Below, piece after piece: positions 43,864-54,009 of a stretch of 64,000 nucleotides of DNA (position 1 is its first letter; every line of letters starts with the position of its first letter). The translations under genes and the position numbers were made by a program. The DNA is from Paraburkholderia largidicola (lineage in GTDB: Bacteria > Pseudomonadota > Gammaproteobacteria > Burkholderiales > Burkholderiaceae). Below the pieces are notes generated by a model. The model worked only from the letters and a program-made list of their open reading frames with translations. It was not told the origin of the DNA and ran no database searches. The stretch is taken from NCBI RefSeq assembly GCF_013426895.1, contig NZ_AP023175.1, forward strand, positions 1,178,001-1,242,000, read 5' to 3'.

Positions 43864-44865
43864 TCAGTTCTTGCGCCGTTGGCTGAGCGCGTCGAGCATG
43901 ACGGCGGCGAAGATGACGCCGCCCTGAATGAACTGGGTCCAGAATGGATTGACGCCGAGCAGCGACAGACCGACGTTGATGACGCCGATCAGCACCACGC
44001 CGATAAACGTGCCGATGATCGAGCCGCGCCCGCCCGCCAGCGATGTCCCGCCGATCACGACGCCCGCGATCACCTGCAATTCGAGCCCGTTGGCGGCCGA
44101 AGGCAACGCCGAATTGAGCCGTCCCGCGAGCACGATCCCCGCAATCGCCGCCGTCACGCCCGCGAGCGTATAGGTCAGAAAGATCACGCGACGCACAGGA
44201 ATACCCGCCAGCCGCGCCGCTTCCTGATTGCCGCCGACCGCGAACACCTGATGTCCGAACGTCGTCTTGCGCAGCAGCACGTGGCCGATCACGAACACGA
44301 TCAGCATCACGATCATTGGCGCGGGCAAGCCGGCGAACGTCTTCGCGCCGAACAGCGTGAACGCGTTCGGAAAATCGAACTTGGTGCGGCCATCGGAAAT
44401 GGCGAGCGTGAGGCCACGGCCCATCGCCATCATCGCGAGTGTCACGATGAACGGCACAAGTCGCAGCCATGTCACCGACAAGCCGTTCAGCGCACCGACG
44501 AGCGCGCCGACCGCGAGCGCTATCGCGAGACCGGCAATGCCGACTCCGACGGCGTCGGGTGTCGAGCCCGCCATGAAGGTCGCGGCAACCATCCCGCTCA
44601 ACGCGACCAGCGAGCCGACCGACAGATCGATGCCCGACGTGATGATCACGAATGTGCCGCCCACCGCCGCGATCCCGACCACCGACGTCTGCACGAGGAT
44701 GTTGGTCAGCGTGCTCGTGGTGAGAAACTCCGGCGACGCGATCGACAGCACGACGCAGATGACGATCAGCGCGGCCAGCAAGGGACCGACACCGCTGCGC
44801 AATTGCCGGATCACGCGACTCGAAAGCGCTTCCGGGTCAGTCTGTTTCGCTGCCGTCGAAGTCAT
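43864..44865 (-). CDS. Ribose-type ABC transporter permease (RbsC family)
   Basis: 333-residue inner-membrane permease with about 8-10 helices, of the RbsC/AraH type that works as a homodimer. VIITSGIDLSVGSLVALSGM is the family signature, and the EAA-like loop GGNQEAARLAGIPV contacts the ATPase. The ATG at 44865 overlaps the ATPase stop (ATGA) and has AGGAG, so I preferred it over an in-frame ATG at 44889. Part of a complete importer with the ATPase and binding-protein genes upstream. Confidence 0.92.
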   Translation of the reverse strand: MTSTAAKQTDPEALSSRVIRQLRSGVGPLLAALIVICVVLSIASPEFLTTSTLTNILVQTSVVGIAAVGGTFVIITSGIDLSVGSLVALSGMVAATFMAGSTPDAVGVGIAGLAIALAVGALVGALNGLSVTWLRLVPFIVTLAMMAMGRGLTLAISDGRTKFDFPNAFTLFGAKTFAGLPAPMIVMLIVFVIGHVLLRKTTFGHQVFAVGGNQEAARLAGIPVRRVIFLTYTLAGVTAAIAGIVLAGRLNSALPSAANGLELQVIAGVVIGGTSLAGGRGSIIGTFIGVVLIGVINVGLSLLGVNPFWTQFIQGGVIFAAVMLDALSQRRKN

Positions 44866-46424
44866 GCTCGTGCTCCTGTTGTCGCCCATTGAATCACCGT
44901 CTCCGAATCGGCTTCGTCGCGGGGCAGTTCCGCAACGATCCTGCCGCGATACATCACCAGCACCCGGTCGGACATGCCGAGCAGTTCCGGCAACTCCGAA
45001 CTGACCATCACCACGGCTGCGCCCGCGCGTGCCATCGCCACCATATGCGCGTAGATTTCCGTCTTCGCGCCGACATCGATGCCGCGCGTCGGTTCGTCGA
45101 GCATGATCACGGCGGGCTGCGTGGCCGTCGCGCGCCCGAGAATGACCTTCTGCTGATTGCCGCCCGACAGATTGCCCGTGATCTGCACGACGCTCGACGC
45201 CCGCACGCCGAAGCGCGCACTCGCCTTCTGCGCGAGCGCACGCTTTCGCGCACTACGCACGAAGCCGCCCGTCGCGATTGCCTTGAGGCTCGACAGCACG
45301 ATGTTTTCTTCGATACTCGCTTCGAGCACGAGTCCTTCGAGCTTGCGATCTTCGGCGGTGTAGACGAGACCCTGGCGCACGCCATCGGCGGGCGAGCGGA
45401 CCACGGTCTTGTTGCCGCGAATGAAGATGTCGCCTTCGGTCACCTTCTGTGCACCGAAGATCGCCTTCAGCAACTCCGTGCGGCCCGCGCCCGCAATACC
45501 CGCAATCCCTACGATCTCGCCCGCGCGCACCTTGAAGCTCGCGTGCCGCACGATGGGCGGACTCGCAAGATCGCGCACTTCGAGCACGACCGGTCCGTAA
45601 TCGCGCGGCTCCCACGGGTAGAAGGAATCGAGATTTCGCGCGACCATCGCCTGCACCAGATCCTGTTCGGTCCACGCCGACATCGGGCGCTCGCTGACCG
45701 TCGCGCCATCGCGCATCACGACGGCCGAATCGGCCAGCTCGAACACTTCTTCCAGATGGTGCGAAATGAAAATGATGCCCATGCCCGCTGCGCGCAACCG
45801 TTTCACGACCGCATACAGATGCGAGATGTCGTCGCGCTGCAAAGCGGCCGTCGGTTCGTCCATCACCAGAATGCGTGCGTCGCGTGCAACGGCTTTTGCG
45901 ACTTCGATCAGTTGCCGCTTGTTGAGCGGCAGATCGCCGAGCCGCATGGAGGGCGACACGCCGTCGAGGCCCACTTGCGCGAGCGCCTGTCGCGCATTCT
46001 GATCGGCCTCGCGCCGCTGGACGAAGCCGTTTCGTGCCGGCATGCGACCAAGAAACAGGTTTTCCGCCACCGTCATGTCGTTGACGAGCGACAGCTCCTG
46101 ATAAATCACCGCGACGCCCGCATCGATTGCCGCGTGCGTACCGCGGCCAAGCGGCACGCCGTTGATCTCGATCGTGCCTTCGTCCGGTTCGTAAGCGCCC
46201 GACAATGTCTTGATCAGCGACGACTTCCCCGCGCCGTTTTCGCCGACGATGGCCAGCACCCGGCCCGCCTCCAGCGTCAGACTGACGCCGCGCAGCGCCT
46301 TCACACCCGGAAAGCTCTTGACGATGCCCGCCATGCGCAGCAACGGCGGCACATGGCTGTCGGCACCCGCTTGCGGGTGTGATTGCACGTTGTCTTGCGA
46401 CTGCGAACTCGTCCCGGCGCTCAT
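44862..46424 (-). CDS. Ribose-type ABC transporter double ATPase (RbsA family)
   Basis: 520-residue fused ATPase with two nucleotide-binding domains. The first has Walker A GENGAGKSSLIKTLSG and Walker B ARILVMDEPTAAL. The second has the degenerate Walker A GIAGAGRTELLKAIFG and signature LSGGNQQKV. This asymmetry is normal for RbsA/MglA. The ATG at 46424 follows GCGGAA; two earlier in-frame ATGs look less likely. It pairs with the adjoining permease. Confidence 0.92.
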   Translation of the reverse strand: MSAGTSSQSQDNVQSHPQAGADSHVPPLLRMAGIVKSFPGVKALRGVSLTLEAGRVLAIVGENGAGKSSLIKTLSGAYEPDEGTIEINGVPLGRGTHAAIDAGVAVIYQELSLVNDMTVAENLFLGRMPARNGFVQRREADQNARQALAQVGLDGVSPSMRLGDLPLNKRQLIEVAKAVARDARILVMDEPTAALQRDDISHLYAVVKRLRAAGMGIIFISHHLEEVFELADSAVVMRDGATVSERPMSAWTEQDLVQAMVARNLDSFYPWEPRDYGPVVLEVRDLASPPIVRHASFKVRAGEIVGIAGIAGAGRTELLKAIFGAQKVTEGDIFIRGNKTVVRSPADGVRQGLVYTAEDRKLEGLVLEASIEENIVLSSLKAIATGGFVRSARKRALAQKASARFGVRASSVVQITGNLSGGNQQKVILGRATATQPAVIMLDEPTRGIDVGAKTEIYAHMVAMARAGAAVVMVSSELPELLGMSDRVLVMYRGRIVAELPRDEADSETVIQWATTGARA

Positions 46425-46493
46425 GTGCTGATTCCGCATTCGATGACGGGTCCGCGCCTCGCACACGGTGCCCGTCGAAGTGACATCGATACG

Positions 46494-47600
46494 TTACTGG
46501 CTCACCTGCAGCGACCACAGACCGTATTTTTTCGTTTCGTCCGAATCGATATTCGACTTGTCGATCAGGAACGTCGGCCATGCGTAGGTGGCGGGCACGG
46601 ACTTGCCCGCCGCGTTGTCGGCGATGAAGTTGAGCGACTTCGCCGCCATTTCGATCGGGTTCTGCGAGATCGTCGCGTCCTGCTTGCCTGCGCGGATCGC
46701 CGACAAGGCCTGCGCCGTGCCATCCGCGCCGATCACGAGAATGTGTGCCTTGTCGTCGAGCGGCTTGTAGCGGCCCGCGTTGTCGATGGCTTTTTCCGCG
46801 CCCACCGTGTTGTCGTCGTTGGCTCCGAACACCGCGTCGATCTGCGGGAATTTCTGCAGGATGTTGGTCATCGCGTTCAGCGACTTCTCCTGATCGAAAG
46901 CTCCTTCCTGACGCGCTACGACCTTGATGTCCGGGTACTTGGCGATCTCGTCGCTAAAGCCCTTTTCACGATCGGTGGCGGCTGTCGTGCCGACCAGGCC
47001 GATCAGGTCGACGACATTGCCTTTCGCCGAGCCGTAGCGTTTGGTCAACTGATCGGCAATCCATTTCGCGCCTGTTGCGCCGAGCGCAACGTTATCCGAC
47101 GCGACGAACGACGTGACCTTGCCGCCGTCCGATCCGCGATCGAGCGTAAAGACGGGGATGTTCATCTGATTCGCTTTCTGCACCACGGGGATGATCGCCT
47201 TCGAATCGATCGGGTTCAGAACGAGCGCGGTGATGCCTTGGCTCAGCAGATTGTTGGCGTCGTTGACCTGTTGCTGCGCATCGCCGTTCGCATTGGTCTG
47301 TACCAGTTCGAACGACTCGGCTTTCGAGCCCTTCTCGACGCCGAGCTTCAAGCCAACGAAGAACGCATTGTTCAACGTCGCAATGGAGAAGCCGATCTTG
47401 GTCTTGCCTGCGGGAGCCGACGCCGGCGCAGCGCTCGCGACTGCGGCGCCGCTTGCGCTGGCATCGCTCGCCGCGGTTCCCGTCGACGGCGACTCGCTCT
47501 TCGAGCAGCCGCTCAACGCAGCGGCGACGCACAACAGTCCAGCACCCGCCGGCGCGGCGAGTGAACTCCATCCGTTAAACCGTGCTGAATTCCAGGCCAT
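46494..47600 (-). CDS. Ribose-type periplasmic sugar-binding protein
   Basis: 368-residue RbsB-like sugar-binding protein. The N-terminus has a lipobox-like LSGC (C32), then an alanine/serine-rich linker of about 35 residues before the mature domain (KTKIGFSIATLNNAFFVGLKLG). The two-lobed fold ends VSQ. The long linker and possible lipidation are unusual for RbsB, which is normally a free periplasmic protein. It is followed by its ATPase and permease. The ligand could be a pentose, deoxy-pentose or tetritol. Confidence 0.88.
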   Translation of the reverse strand: MAWNSARFNGWSSLAAPAGAGLLCVAAALSGCSKSESPSTGTAASDASASGAAVASAAPASAPAGKTKIGFSIATLNNAFFVGLKLGVEKGSKAESFELVQTNANGDAQQQVNDANNLLSQGITALVLNPIDSKAIIPVVQKANQMNIPVFTLDRGSDGGKVTSFVASDNVALGATGAKWIADQLTKRYGSAKGNVVDLIGLVGTTAATDREKGFSDEIAKYPDIKVVARQEGAFDQEKSLNAMTNILQKFPQIDAVFGANDDNTVGAEKAIDNAGRYKPLDDKAHILVIGADGTAQALSAIRAGKQDATISQNPIEMAAKSLNFIADNAAGKSVPATYAWPTFLIDKSNIDSDETKKYGLWSLQVSQ

Positions 47601-47693
47601 GAGCGTCTCCGTTATTCAAATAGTCAGTTATCAGATACCGGGAGTCGATGTACGCGGATGCGCACCGACGGGTCAGACTCGACACACTGCACA

Positions 47694-48374
47694 CTACGGG
47701 CGTTTGCGTCGCACGCCATATTGACTAAACCTGTCCACCACCTCGGCCATCTGCTCGTCCGACAGCACGGGCGGCGCGCCGAGCGTCGCCGCGAGCAGAT
47801 ACTGCTGTGCCAGTACTTCGACTTCATTCGCGAGCCACAAGGCCCGCGCGAGATCGGGTCCAAGCGCGATCACGCCATGATGCGCAAGCAAACATGCTGT
47901 GCGGTCTTGCAGCGCAGCCAGCGCGTGATCCGATAGCGCCTGACTGCCGAAGGTCGCATAAGGCGCGCAACGAATCGAATTGCCGCCCGCAGCGGCGACC
48001 ATGTAGTGATGCGCGGGAATATCGCGGCCGTGAATCGACATCGCCGTGGCCGCGTTCGAATGGGTGTGGACCACCGCGCCGATTTCGGGCCGTGCGTGGA
48101 GAATGTCGCGATGAAAGCGCCATTCCGTCGACGGCCGCTTTTCGTCGAACACGGGCGCAGTCGCTTCGATATCGAGCGGCAACCAGACGATCGTGTCCGT
48201 ATCCAGTTGCGCCGCCGGCACGCCGCTCGGCGTAATCAGAAAGCCGTCGCGCCAGCGCGTGCTCACGTTGCCCGACGTGCCCTGATTGATGCCCAACCGC
48301 ACCATCTCCTGCATCGTGTTCACGATGTCGGCACGCAATGCGTCTTCCGTCGCTGGCTGGTTGCTCACGCTCAC
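47694..48374 (-). CDS. Class II (zinc) aldolase, fuculose-1-phosphate aldolase family
   Basis: 226-residue FucA/AraD-family aldolase. Zinc ligands H103 and H105 (VHTHS) and H165 or H166 (LAHHGV) are present, with the catalytic glutamate candidate E84. Such enzymes split sugar 1-phosphates into DHAP and an aldehyde. The GTG start overlaps the isomerase stop, and together with the kinase and isomerase upstream it completes a DHAP-shunt module. A GTG two codons downstream is an alternative start. Confidence 0.88.
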   Translation of the reverse strand: MSVSNQPATEDALRADIVNTMQEMVRLGINQGTSGNVSTRWRDGFLITPSGVPAAQLDTDTIVWLPLDIEATAPVFDEKRPSTEWRFHRDILHARPEIGAVVHTHSNAATAMSIHGRDIPAHHYMVAAAGGNSIRCAPYATFGSQALSDHALAALQDRTACLLAHHGVIALGPDLARALWLANEVEVLAQQYLLAATLGAPPVLSDEQMAEVVDRFSQYGVRRKRP

Positions 48375-49459
48375 GATGCCGTACTCGCAGCGGGCGCTTC
48401 GGCCTGAAACAAGGCGGCGAGGTTGGCTTCGAACGGTTTGGCGATGATGCCTCGTTCCGTGATGTAACCCGTCACGAGATCGTGCGGCGTGACGTCGAAT
48501 GCGGGATTCAACACCTTGATACCAGCAGGCGCGATCTGCTGGCCACCGAGATGGGTCACTTCGTCGCCGTGCCGCTCTTCGATGACGATCGTGCTGCCAT
48601 CGGGTGTCTGCAGATCGAGTGTGGACGACGGGCACGCAACATAAAACGGTACGCCGAAATGACGCGATGCAATGGCGAGACTCAGCGTGCCGATCTTGTT
48701 CGCAAAGTCGCCATTCGCCGCCACGCGGTCCGCGCCGACGATCACGACATCCACCTTGCGCCGCGCCATCAGCGACGCCGCTGTGCCATCGGTGATCAAC
48801 GTGACGTCGACATTGGCCTGACGCAATTCATACGCCGTCAACCGCGCGCCTTGCAGCAGTGGTCGCGTTTCATCCGCATACACGCGAAACGCGATGCCTT
48901 CCTGATGCGCCATATAGATCGGTGCGGTCGCGGTGCCGAGTCCGGTCGTCGCCAGTGCGCCGGCGTTGCAATGCGTCAGGACACCACAGCCCGCGGTAAT
49001 GAGCGGCATGCCGTGCAAGCCGATCTGTTCGCACAACAACTGGTCTTCGCGATGAATCTGCATCGCCTCTTCGACCAGCGCGCGATACAGCGATGCGGAA
49101 TCGCTCGCGCCCGAACGATCGGCGGCGCGCAACATGCGCTTGAGGCTCCAGTTGAGATTCACCGCCGTTGGCCGCGCGCTGTCGAGATACGCGGCCTGCT
49201 CGATCAAGGCGGCGCGGAAGCCATCGAGCGGCAGGTCACGCGAAGCCTGCATCGACACACACAACCCATAGGCGGCCGCGACGCCGATTGCGGGTGCGCC
49301 GCGTATCCGAAGTTCGTGAATGGCCCGCCACACTTCGAAAGCCGTCGTTAGCGCTTCGATCACGGTTTCGCGCGGCAAGCGTGTCTGATCGATGATTCGC
49401 AGACTGTCGTCTTCCCACGTGAGCGTCGCCGGCAGACTTTCGAAGATTGGCAAAACCAT
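48371..49459 (-). CDS. mtnA: S-methyl-5-thioribose-1-phosphate isomerase homologue
   Basis: 362-residue aldose-ketose isomerase of the MtnA/eIF2B-like family, converting 5-substituted ribose 1-phosphates to the ribulose 1-phosphates. Catalytic C164 (LTHCNAG) and D244 (GADRV) match C160 and D240 of B. subtilis MtnA with a constant offset of 4, and RGAPAIG at 53-59 binds phosphate. The ATG at 49459 has GGAG; the upstream extension lacks conservation. It lies between MtnK-like and aldolase genes. None of the remaining methionine-salvage genes (mtnB, C, D) is present here. Confidence 0.92.
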   Translation of the reverse strand: MVLPIFESLPATLTWEDDSLRIIDQTRLPRETVIEALTTAFEVWRAIHELRIRGAPAIGVAAAYGLCVSMQASRDLPLDGFRAALIEQAAYLDSARPTAVNLNWSLKRMLRAADRSGASDSASLYRALVEEAMQIHREDQLLCEQIGLHGMPLITAGCGVLTHCNAGALATTGLGTATAPIYMAHQEGIAFRVYADETRPLLQGARLTAYELRQANVDVTLITDGTAASLMARRKVDVVIVGADRVAANGDFANKIGTLSLAIASRHFGVPFYVACPSSTLDLQTPDGSTIVIEERHGDEVTHLGGQQIAPAGIKVLNPAFDVTPHDLVTGYITERGIIAKPFEANLAALFQAEAPAASTAS

Positions 49460-49502
49460 AGTCACTCCACGGCAATTTGATGTGTGCCCGACTGCGTCCC
49501 GT

Positions 49503-50771
49503 TCAGTGCAACCGATGCTCGCGGTCCTGCACATCGCGCGCCAGTTCCACGACCTCCTCGATCGATCCAAACGCATGACGCTCGATCAGCAGACGCTCGG
49601 CACACTGCACGCATTTCACTTCGACGGACGCGCGAATCGCATCGTCTGAAATGCTGGTGATGTCCGCGACCTTCGCCATGCCGACTATCCGGCGAATCAT
49701 CTTGCATCCCGCAAAGCCCAGCGAATTCGCCAGCAAGCGCTGCATGAAACGCGCGCGATAGGCTTCCGCGCAGTGTCCGCCCGGATCGCCGCCGATAAAG
49801 TGACTTTTCCGGCGGCTCTCATGCTCGCGCCACAGCAGCGTGAATTTATTCGCGAACTCCGTCCAGATGCCCGTGATCTGACCGAGCAGCCACTCGCGAT
49901 AGTCGTCGGACCGTTGTCCTGTGCGACGGTCATGCCAGTCGCGCGAGAAATAGGCGAGCAACAGATTCGCCAGCACCGCGCCGACATCGAATCCCATGGG
50001 TCCGTAGAACGCGAACTCGGGATCGATGACGTAGGTTTCGTCCTCGTTCACCATGATCGACCCCGTATGCAGGTCACCATGCACCAGGGTCTCCGTATCG
50101 TTCATGAACGACCATTTCATCTCGGCCACAGCCACGCGCAGCGCGGGCGTTCGCCGGATGCGCTCGATCATCTGTTTCGGGAACGCGTTGCTGTAGACGT
50201 TGGATGGGTGATCTTCGAACGGGAAGGTGAACACGAGGTCTTCGGTGATCTTGCAGAGCTCGGTGTTGATTGCCGCGCCCACCGCCTGCTTTTTGACTTC
50301 GGGTGCAAGAAAGAGATCGGAGCCGTAGAACAGCGTATGCGCAAGATAGGTCGACAGATGGTCGATGAGCTTCGGATAGACATGACCCTCCATCAGCTTC
50401 TGCCGCAGGATCGCGTGCGACGACAGCCGCTGCATCACCATCAGATACAACTCGGTATCGGCGTGATACACGCGCGGCACGTGTTGCGGACACAGTTCGC
50501 CGAAGCGGCGCAGCGCCGCCACTTCCCGGATCATCCGGTGCCGCGTCAACGGCCACGTCTTGCCCACGAGCCGCAGAAACGGCGGGGCCTGTTTGACGAC
50601 GACACTTTTTTCCGGCGTCCGCGCGTTGCTGACGAAGTAGACGTAGTTGAGATTGCCGTCACCCACTTCCGCGATGTCGAGTTCGCCCGGTTGATTGAGC
50701 AACGCATACACGGATGGCACGCCTCGCAGATAAGCGGCCAGCTCCGAAGAACTCAATGCTTCGAATTCCAT
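49503..50771 (-). CDS. mtnK: 5-methylthioribose kinase homologue
   Basis: 422-residue protein-kinase-like small-molecule kinase. HGDLHTGS (231-238) holds the catalytic aspartate D233, and DPEFAFYGPMGFD (250-262) the metal site, both the MtnK signature. It should phosphorylate the 1-position of 5-methylthioribose or a related 5-deoxy-pentose. The ATG at 50771 follows GGAGGAG. It is the first enzyme of the kinase-isomerase-aldolase module. Context with a dedicated sugar importer suggests the substrate is taken from outside. Confidence 0.92.
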   Translation of the reverse strand: MEFEALSSSELAAYLRGVPSVYALLNQPGELDIAEVGDGNLNYVYFVSNARTPEKSVVVKQAPPFLRLVGKTWPLTRHRMIREVAALRRFGELCPQHVPRVYHADTELYLMVMQRLSSHAILRQKLMEGHVYPKLIDHLSTYLAHTLFYGSDLFLAPEVKKQAVGAAINTELCKITEDLVFTFPFEDHPSNVYSNAFPKQMIERIRRTPALRVAVAEMKWSFMNDTETLVHGDLHTGSIMVNEDETYVIDPEFAFYGPMGFDVGAVLANLLLAYFSRDWHDRRTGQRSDDYREWLLGQITGIWTEFANKFTLLWREHESRRKSHFIGGDPGGHCAEAYRARFMQRLLANSLGFAGCKMIRRIVGMAKVADITSISDDAIRASVEVKCVQCAERLLIERHAFGSIEEVVELARDVQDREHRLH

Positions 50772-50799
50772 CAACGTCTCCTCCGCGATCGATCCGGTA

Positions 50800-51519
50800 T
50801 CAGCGTTTCTTGCGAACCAGATCGAACTTGAAGATGCTCGTGTTGTAGTAGTCGTTGCTGTAACAGATCGGCTCGCCGCTTTGATCGAAATCGACTTCGT
50901 CGAGCAACAGAAACAGACCGAATCCGTCGCCGAGTTCCGGCAGATCGCGCGGCGTCAGAATGGTCGGCTGGATCGATGTGTGTGTATGTGACAGCCGGCG
51001 ACCCGTGCGCGCGAACATCGCGAATAGCGACTCGCCGAGTTCGCCATTTGCCGCATCGAATACATGCTTCGGCACCGTGTCGATGCAATACGCGGCGATT
51101 GCATCGTCAGCGCATCGCACCCGTTCGATGCGTACACAATCGGCGCCGACGCCTAACCGCAGTTTCGCGGCGAGGTTCTCCGACGCCTTGATCTGATCGA
51201 TCCGCAGCCGGCACGTGGTTGGAACCGCACCGACACTCCGGATCATGTCCGTCACAGACATCAGATCATCGAGCCCGCCTTCGAGCTTCAGTGAAATTTG
51301 TCTGATGAAGGTACCGCGTCCCTGCACGCGAGACAGCAAGCCATGTGAAATCATCTGCGCAACCGCCTCGCGCAGACTGGAACGTCCTACGCCCAGCAGC
51401 TCACATAGCTCTATTTCCGTGGGGATCTGATCACCTGGCTTGAGCGCGCGCTCCCGGATCATCGACGTCAACGACTCCTGGATCTTGTCACTCATCGAAC
51501 GTTCGACACTCAGGCGCAT
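50800..51519 (-). CDS. GntR/HutC-type regulator
   Basis: 239-residue GntR regulator: N-terminal winged helix (about 12-72, GDQIPTEIELCELLGVGRSSLREAVAQM) and a UTRA effector domain (about 85-230) that binds a small sugar-like ligand. It lies inside the sugar operon, 28 bases before the MtnK-like gene. A perfect 14-bp palindrome 36 bases upstream is the likely binding site. ATG at 51519; an ATG at 51495 is an alternative start. Confidence 0.9.
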   Translation of the reverse strand: MRLSVERSMSDKIQESLTSMIRERALKPGDQIPTEIELCELLGVGRSSLREAVAQMISHGLLSRVQGRGTFIRQISLKLEGGLDDLMSVTDMIRSVGAVPTTCRLRIDQIKASENLAAKLRLGVGADCVRIERVRCADDAIAAYCIDTVPKHVFDAANGELGESLFAMFARTGRRLSHTHTSIQPTILTPRDLPELGDGFGLFLLLDEVDFDQSGEPICYSNDYYNTSIFKFDLVRKKR

Positions 51520-51554
51520 GCGCGAACCCAGTATTGAAAGTAGATGAAATATAG

Positions 51555-51568
51555 ATCAGACGTCTGAT
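51555..51568. promoter_or_regulatory. GntR operator candidate
   Basis: Perfect palindrome ATCAGACGTCTGAT, just upstream of a TATATT -10-like box on the minus strand, placing the operator between -35 and -10 of the gntR-mtnK promoter. Confidence 0.65.
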
Positions 51569-51629
51569 GTTTTTATCGGTGTTTACCCGCGCGGAGAGGG
51601 TGGCCCTTGGTTGGGACCGATAGAACCGG

Positions 51630-52505
51630 TTACCTGTGCTGCTTCGCTTTTGCAGCAGCATTGAGTCCGCCAGCGATGAACCCGCGAGCGTGTGTCGCAA
51701 GGTCCATGCTGTCGTCCCACAAATTTCGCCAGATGGCCAGCGCATTGGACAACTGTTCGTTGACGACGGCAGATGAAAAGCTCTCGAAGGTGATCACGCC
51801 TTTGTAGTCGATCATCGCCAGTGCATGGAAGAACTGTGCGAAATCGATCGTGCCGGAGCCAAGGTATCCACGGTTGCTCTCGCCGATATGGACATAGCCG
51901 AGACGCGCGCCGCACTGCAGCACCGGCTGCATGAAGTCGCACTCTTCGATGTTCATGTGGTAGGTATCCAGATGCACCACCACGTTTGGCGCCCCGATCT
52001 CGTCCAGCATGCCAAGCGCTTGCGACGCCGTATTGAGCAGATTGCTTTCGTAGCGATTGACCACTTCCAGACCGAGCGTCACCTTCTTCTTCAACGCAAG
52101 CTCTGCAATCCGCTTTAGCGATTCCACTGCGTTTCGACGCCCCTTTGCGGTAATGGGCGCCTGGTATTTGCCCATCGCACTGTACAAAATACCGCCAAAG
52201 TAAGCCCCGCCGAGTTCCGCGGTAATCCTGACGCCCTCCTCCAGCAATACCATGCCGCGCGCAACCACTGCGGGGTCTTCGCTGGAAATGTCGGCGTCGA
52301 AAGTCAGGCCGCGCGAGCAGCCAATATCAAGGTTGTGCTCCTGCAGCAAGTCACGCGTCAGCGAAAGGTCCATGACCTTAGGACCGTGCAAGGAGAGTTC
52401 GATCAGGTCGAAACCCGCCGCTTTCGTCTGGGTGATGACCTTACGCGTCGACTCCCGCGACAGATCTCCCGCCCATACCAACGCGTGGACGCCTAGTTTG
52501 TTCAT
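51630..52505 (-). CDS. Ketose 3-epimerase (D-tagatose/D-psicose 3-epimerase family)
   Basis: 291-residue TIM-barrel isomerase. Metal-binding E147 (LEVVNRYESNLLNT), D180 (HLDTYHMNIEE), H206 (HIGESNRG) and E241 (TFESF) match the E152/D185/H211/E246 site of D-tagatose 3-epimerase with a constant offset of 5. It should epimerise a free ketose at C3. It lies between the MalK-type ATPase and GntR genes on the same strand. Pentulose, hexulose and tetrulose epimerases share this fold, so the substrate is open. Confidence 0.88.
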   Translation of the reverse strand: MNKLGVHALVWAGDLSRESTRKVITQTKAAGFDLIELSLHGPKVMDLSLTRDLLQEHNLDIGCSRGLTFDADISSEDPAVVARGMVLLEEGVRITAELGGAYFGGILYSAMGKYQAPITAKGRRNAVESLKRIAELALKKKVTLGLEVVNRYESNLLNTASQALGMLDEIGAPNVVVHLDTYHMNIEECDFMQPVLQCGARLGYVHIGESNRGYLGSGTIDFAQFFHALAMIDYKGVITFESFSSAVVNEQLSNALAIWRNLWDDSMDLATHARGFIAGGLNAAAKAKQHR

Positions 52506-52559
52506 TGCGCTGCGCCTCCCGTCGAGAAGACCAGATCAGTCAACTACCCGAGTTCGCGT

Positions 52560-53684
<1,125 letters not shown>

Positions 53685-53845
53685 GCGTGTCTCCTGTCCC
53701 ATGCAAGGTCGTACGGCGTCTTGCGCTGGTCTCATGCAAAGCAGTGGCTGCGTCGTGACGGGTGCACAACGTCGCGCGGCGAATCTGCGGCGAACTCGAA
53801 TCGCACATGCCGCGGCGCACCATGCAGCACTTGACGATTTTCTTC

Positions 53846-53898
53846 TTGACAACAGGTGCGCGTCAAAATATACATTTGTAAAACGCAAATTACAAGTG
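53846..53898 (+). promoter_or_regulatory. Sigma-70 promoter with overlapping operator, polyol operon
   Basis: TTGACA (53846-53851), 17-base spacer, TATACA (53869-53874): a near-consensus promoter reading toward the binding protein at 54010. An imperfect palindrome, CATTTGTA (53873-53880) with TACAAGTG (53891-53898), overlaps the -10 and predicted start. It is suited to the SorC regulator encoded downstream. The remainder of the 325-base gap (53685-54009) shows no other clear element. Confidence 0.65.
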
Positions 53899-54009
53899 AA
53901 ACGACGAGGGCACGCCGTACGTTTTGCGACGCGTTGATACGCGTCGCCGCAATGACGATGAACGCCGCGGCATTTGCCGATGGTTCAAGAACAATCAAGG
54001 AGACGAACG

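Noticed and set aside
44889..46382. A 497-codon frame opposite the RbsA-type ATPase
   Set aside because: The minus strand encodes both Walker domains in order; the opposite frame is coding-bias noise.
48371..50771. Reading mtnK-mtnA as the methionine salvage pathway
   Set aside because: No mtnB, mtnC, mtnD, mtnE or methylthioadenosine nucleosidase is nearby, while an aldolase is fused into the gene order. The DHAP-shunt reading explains the set better.
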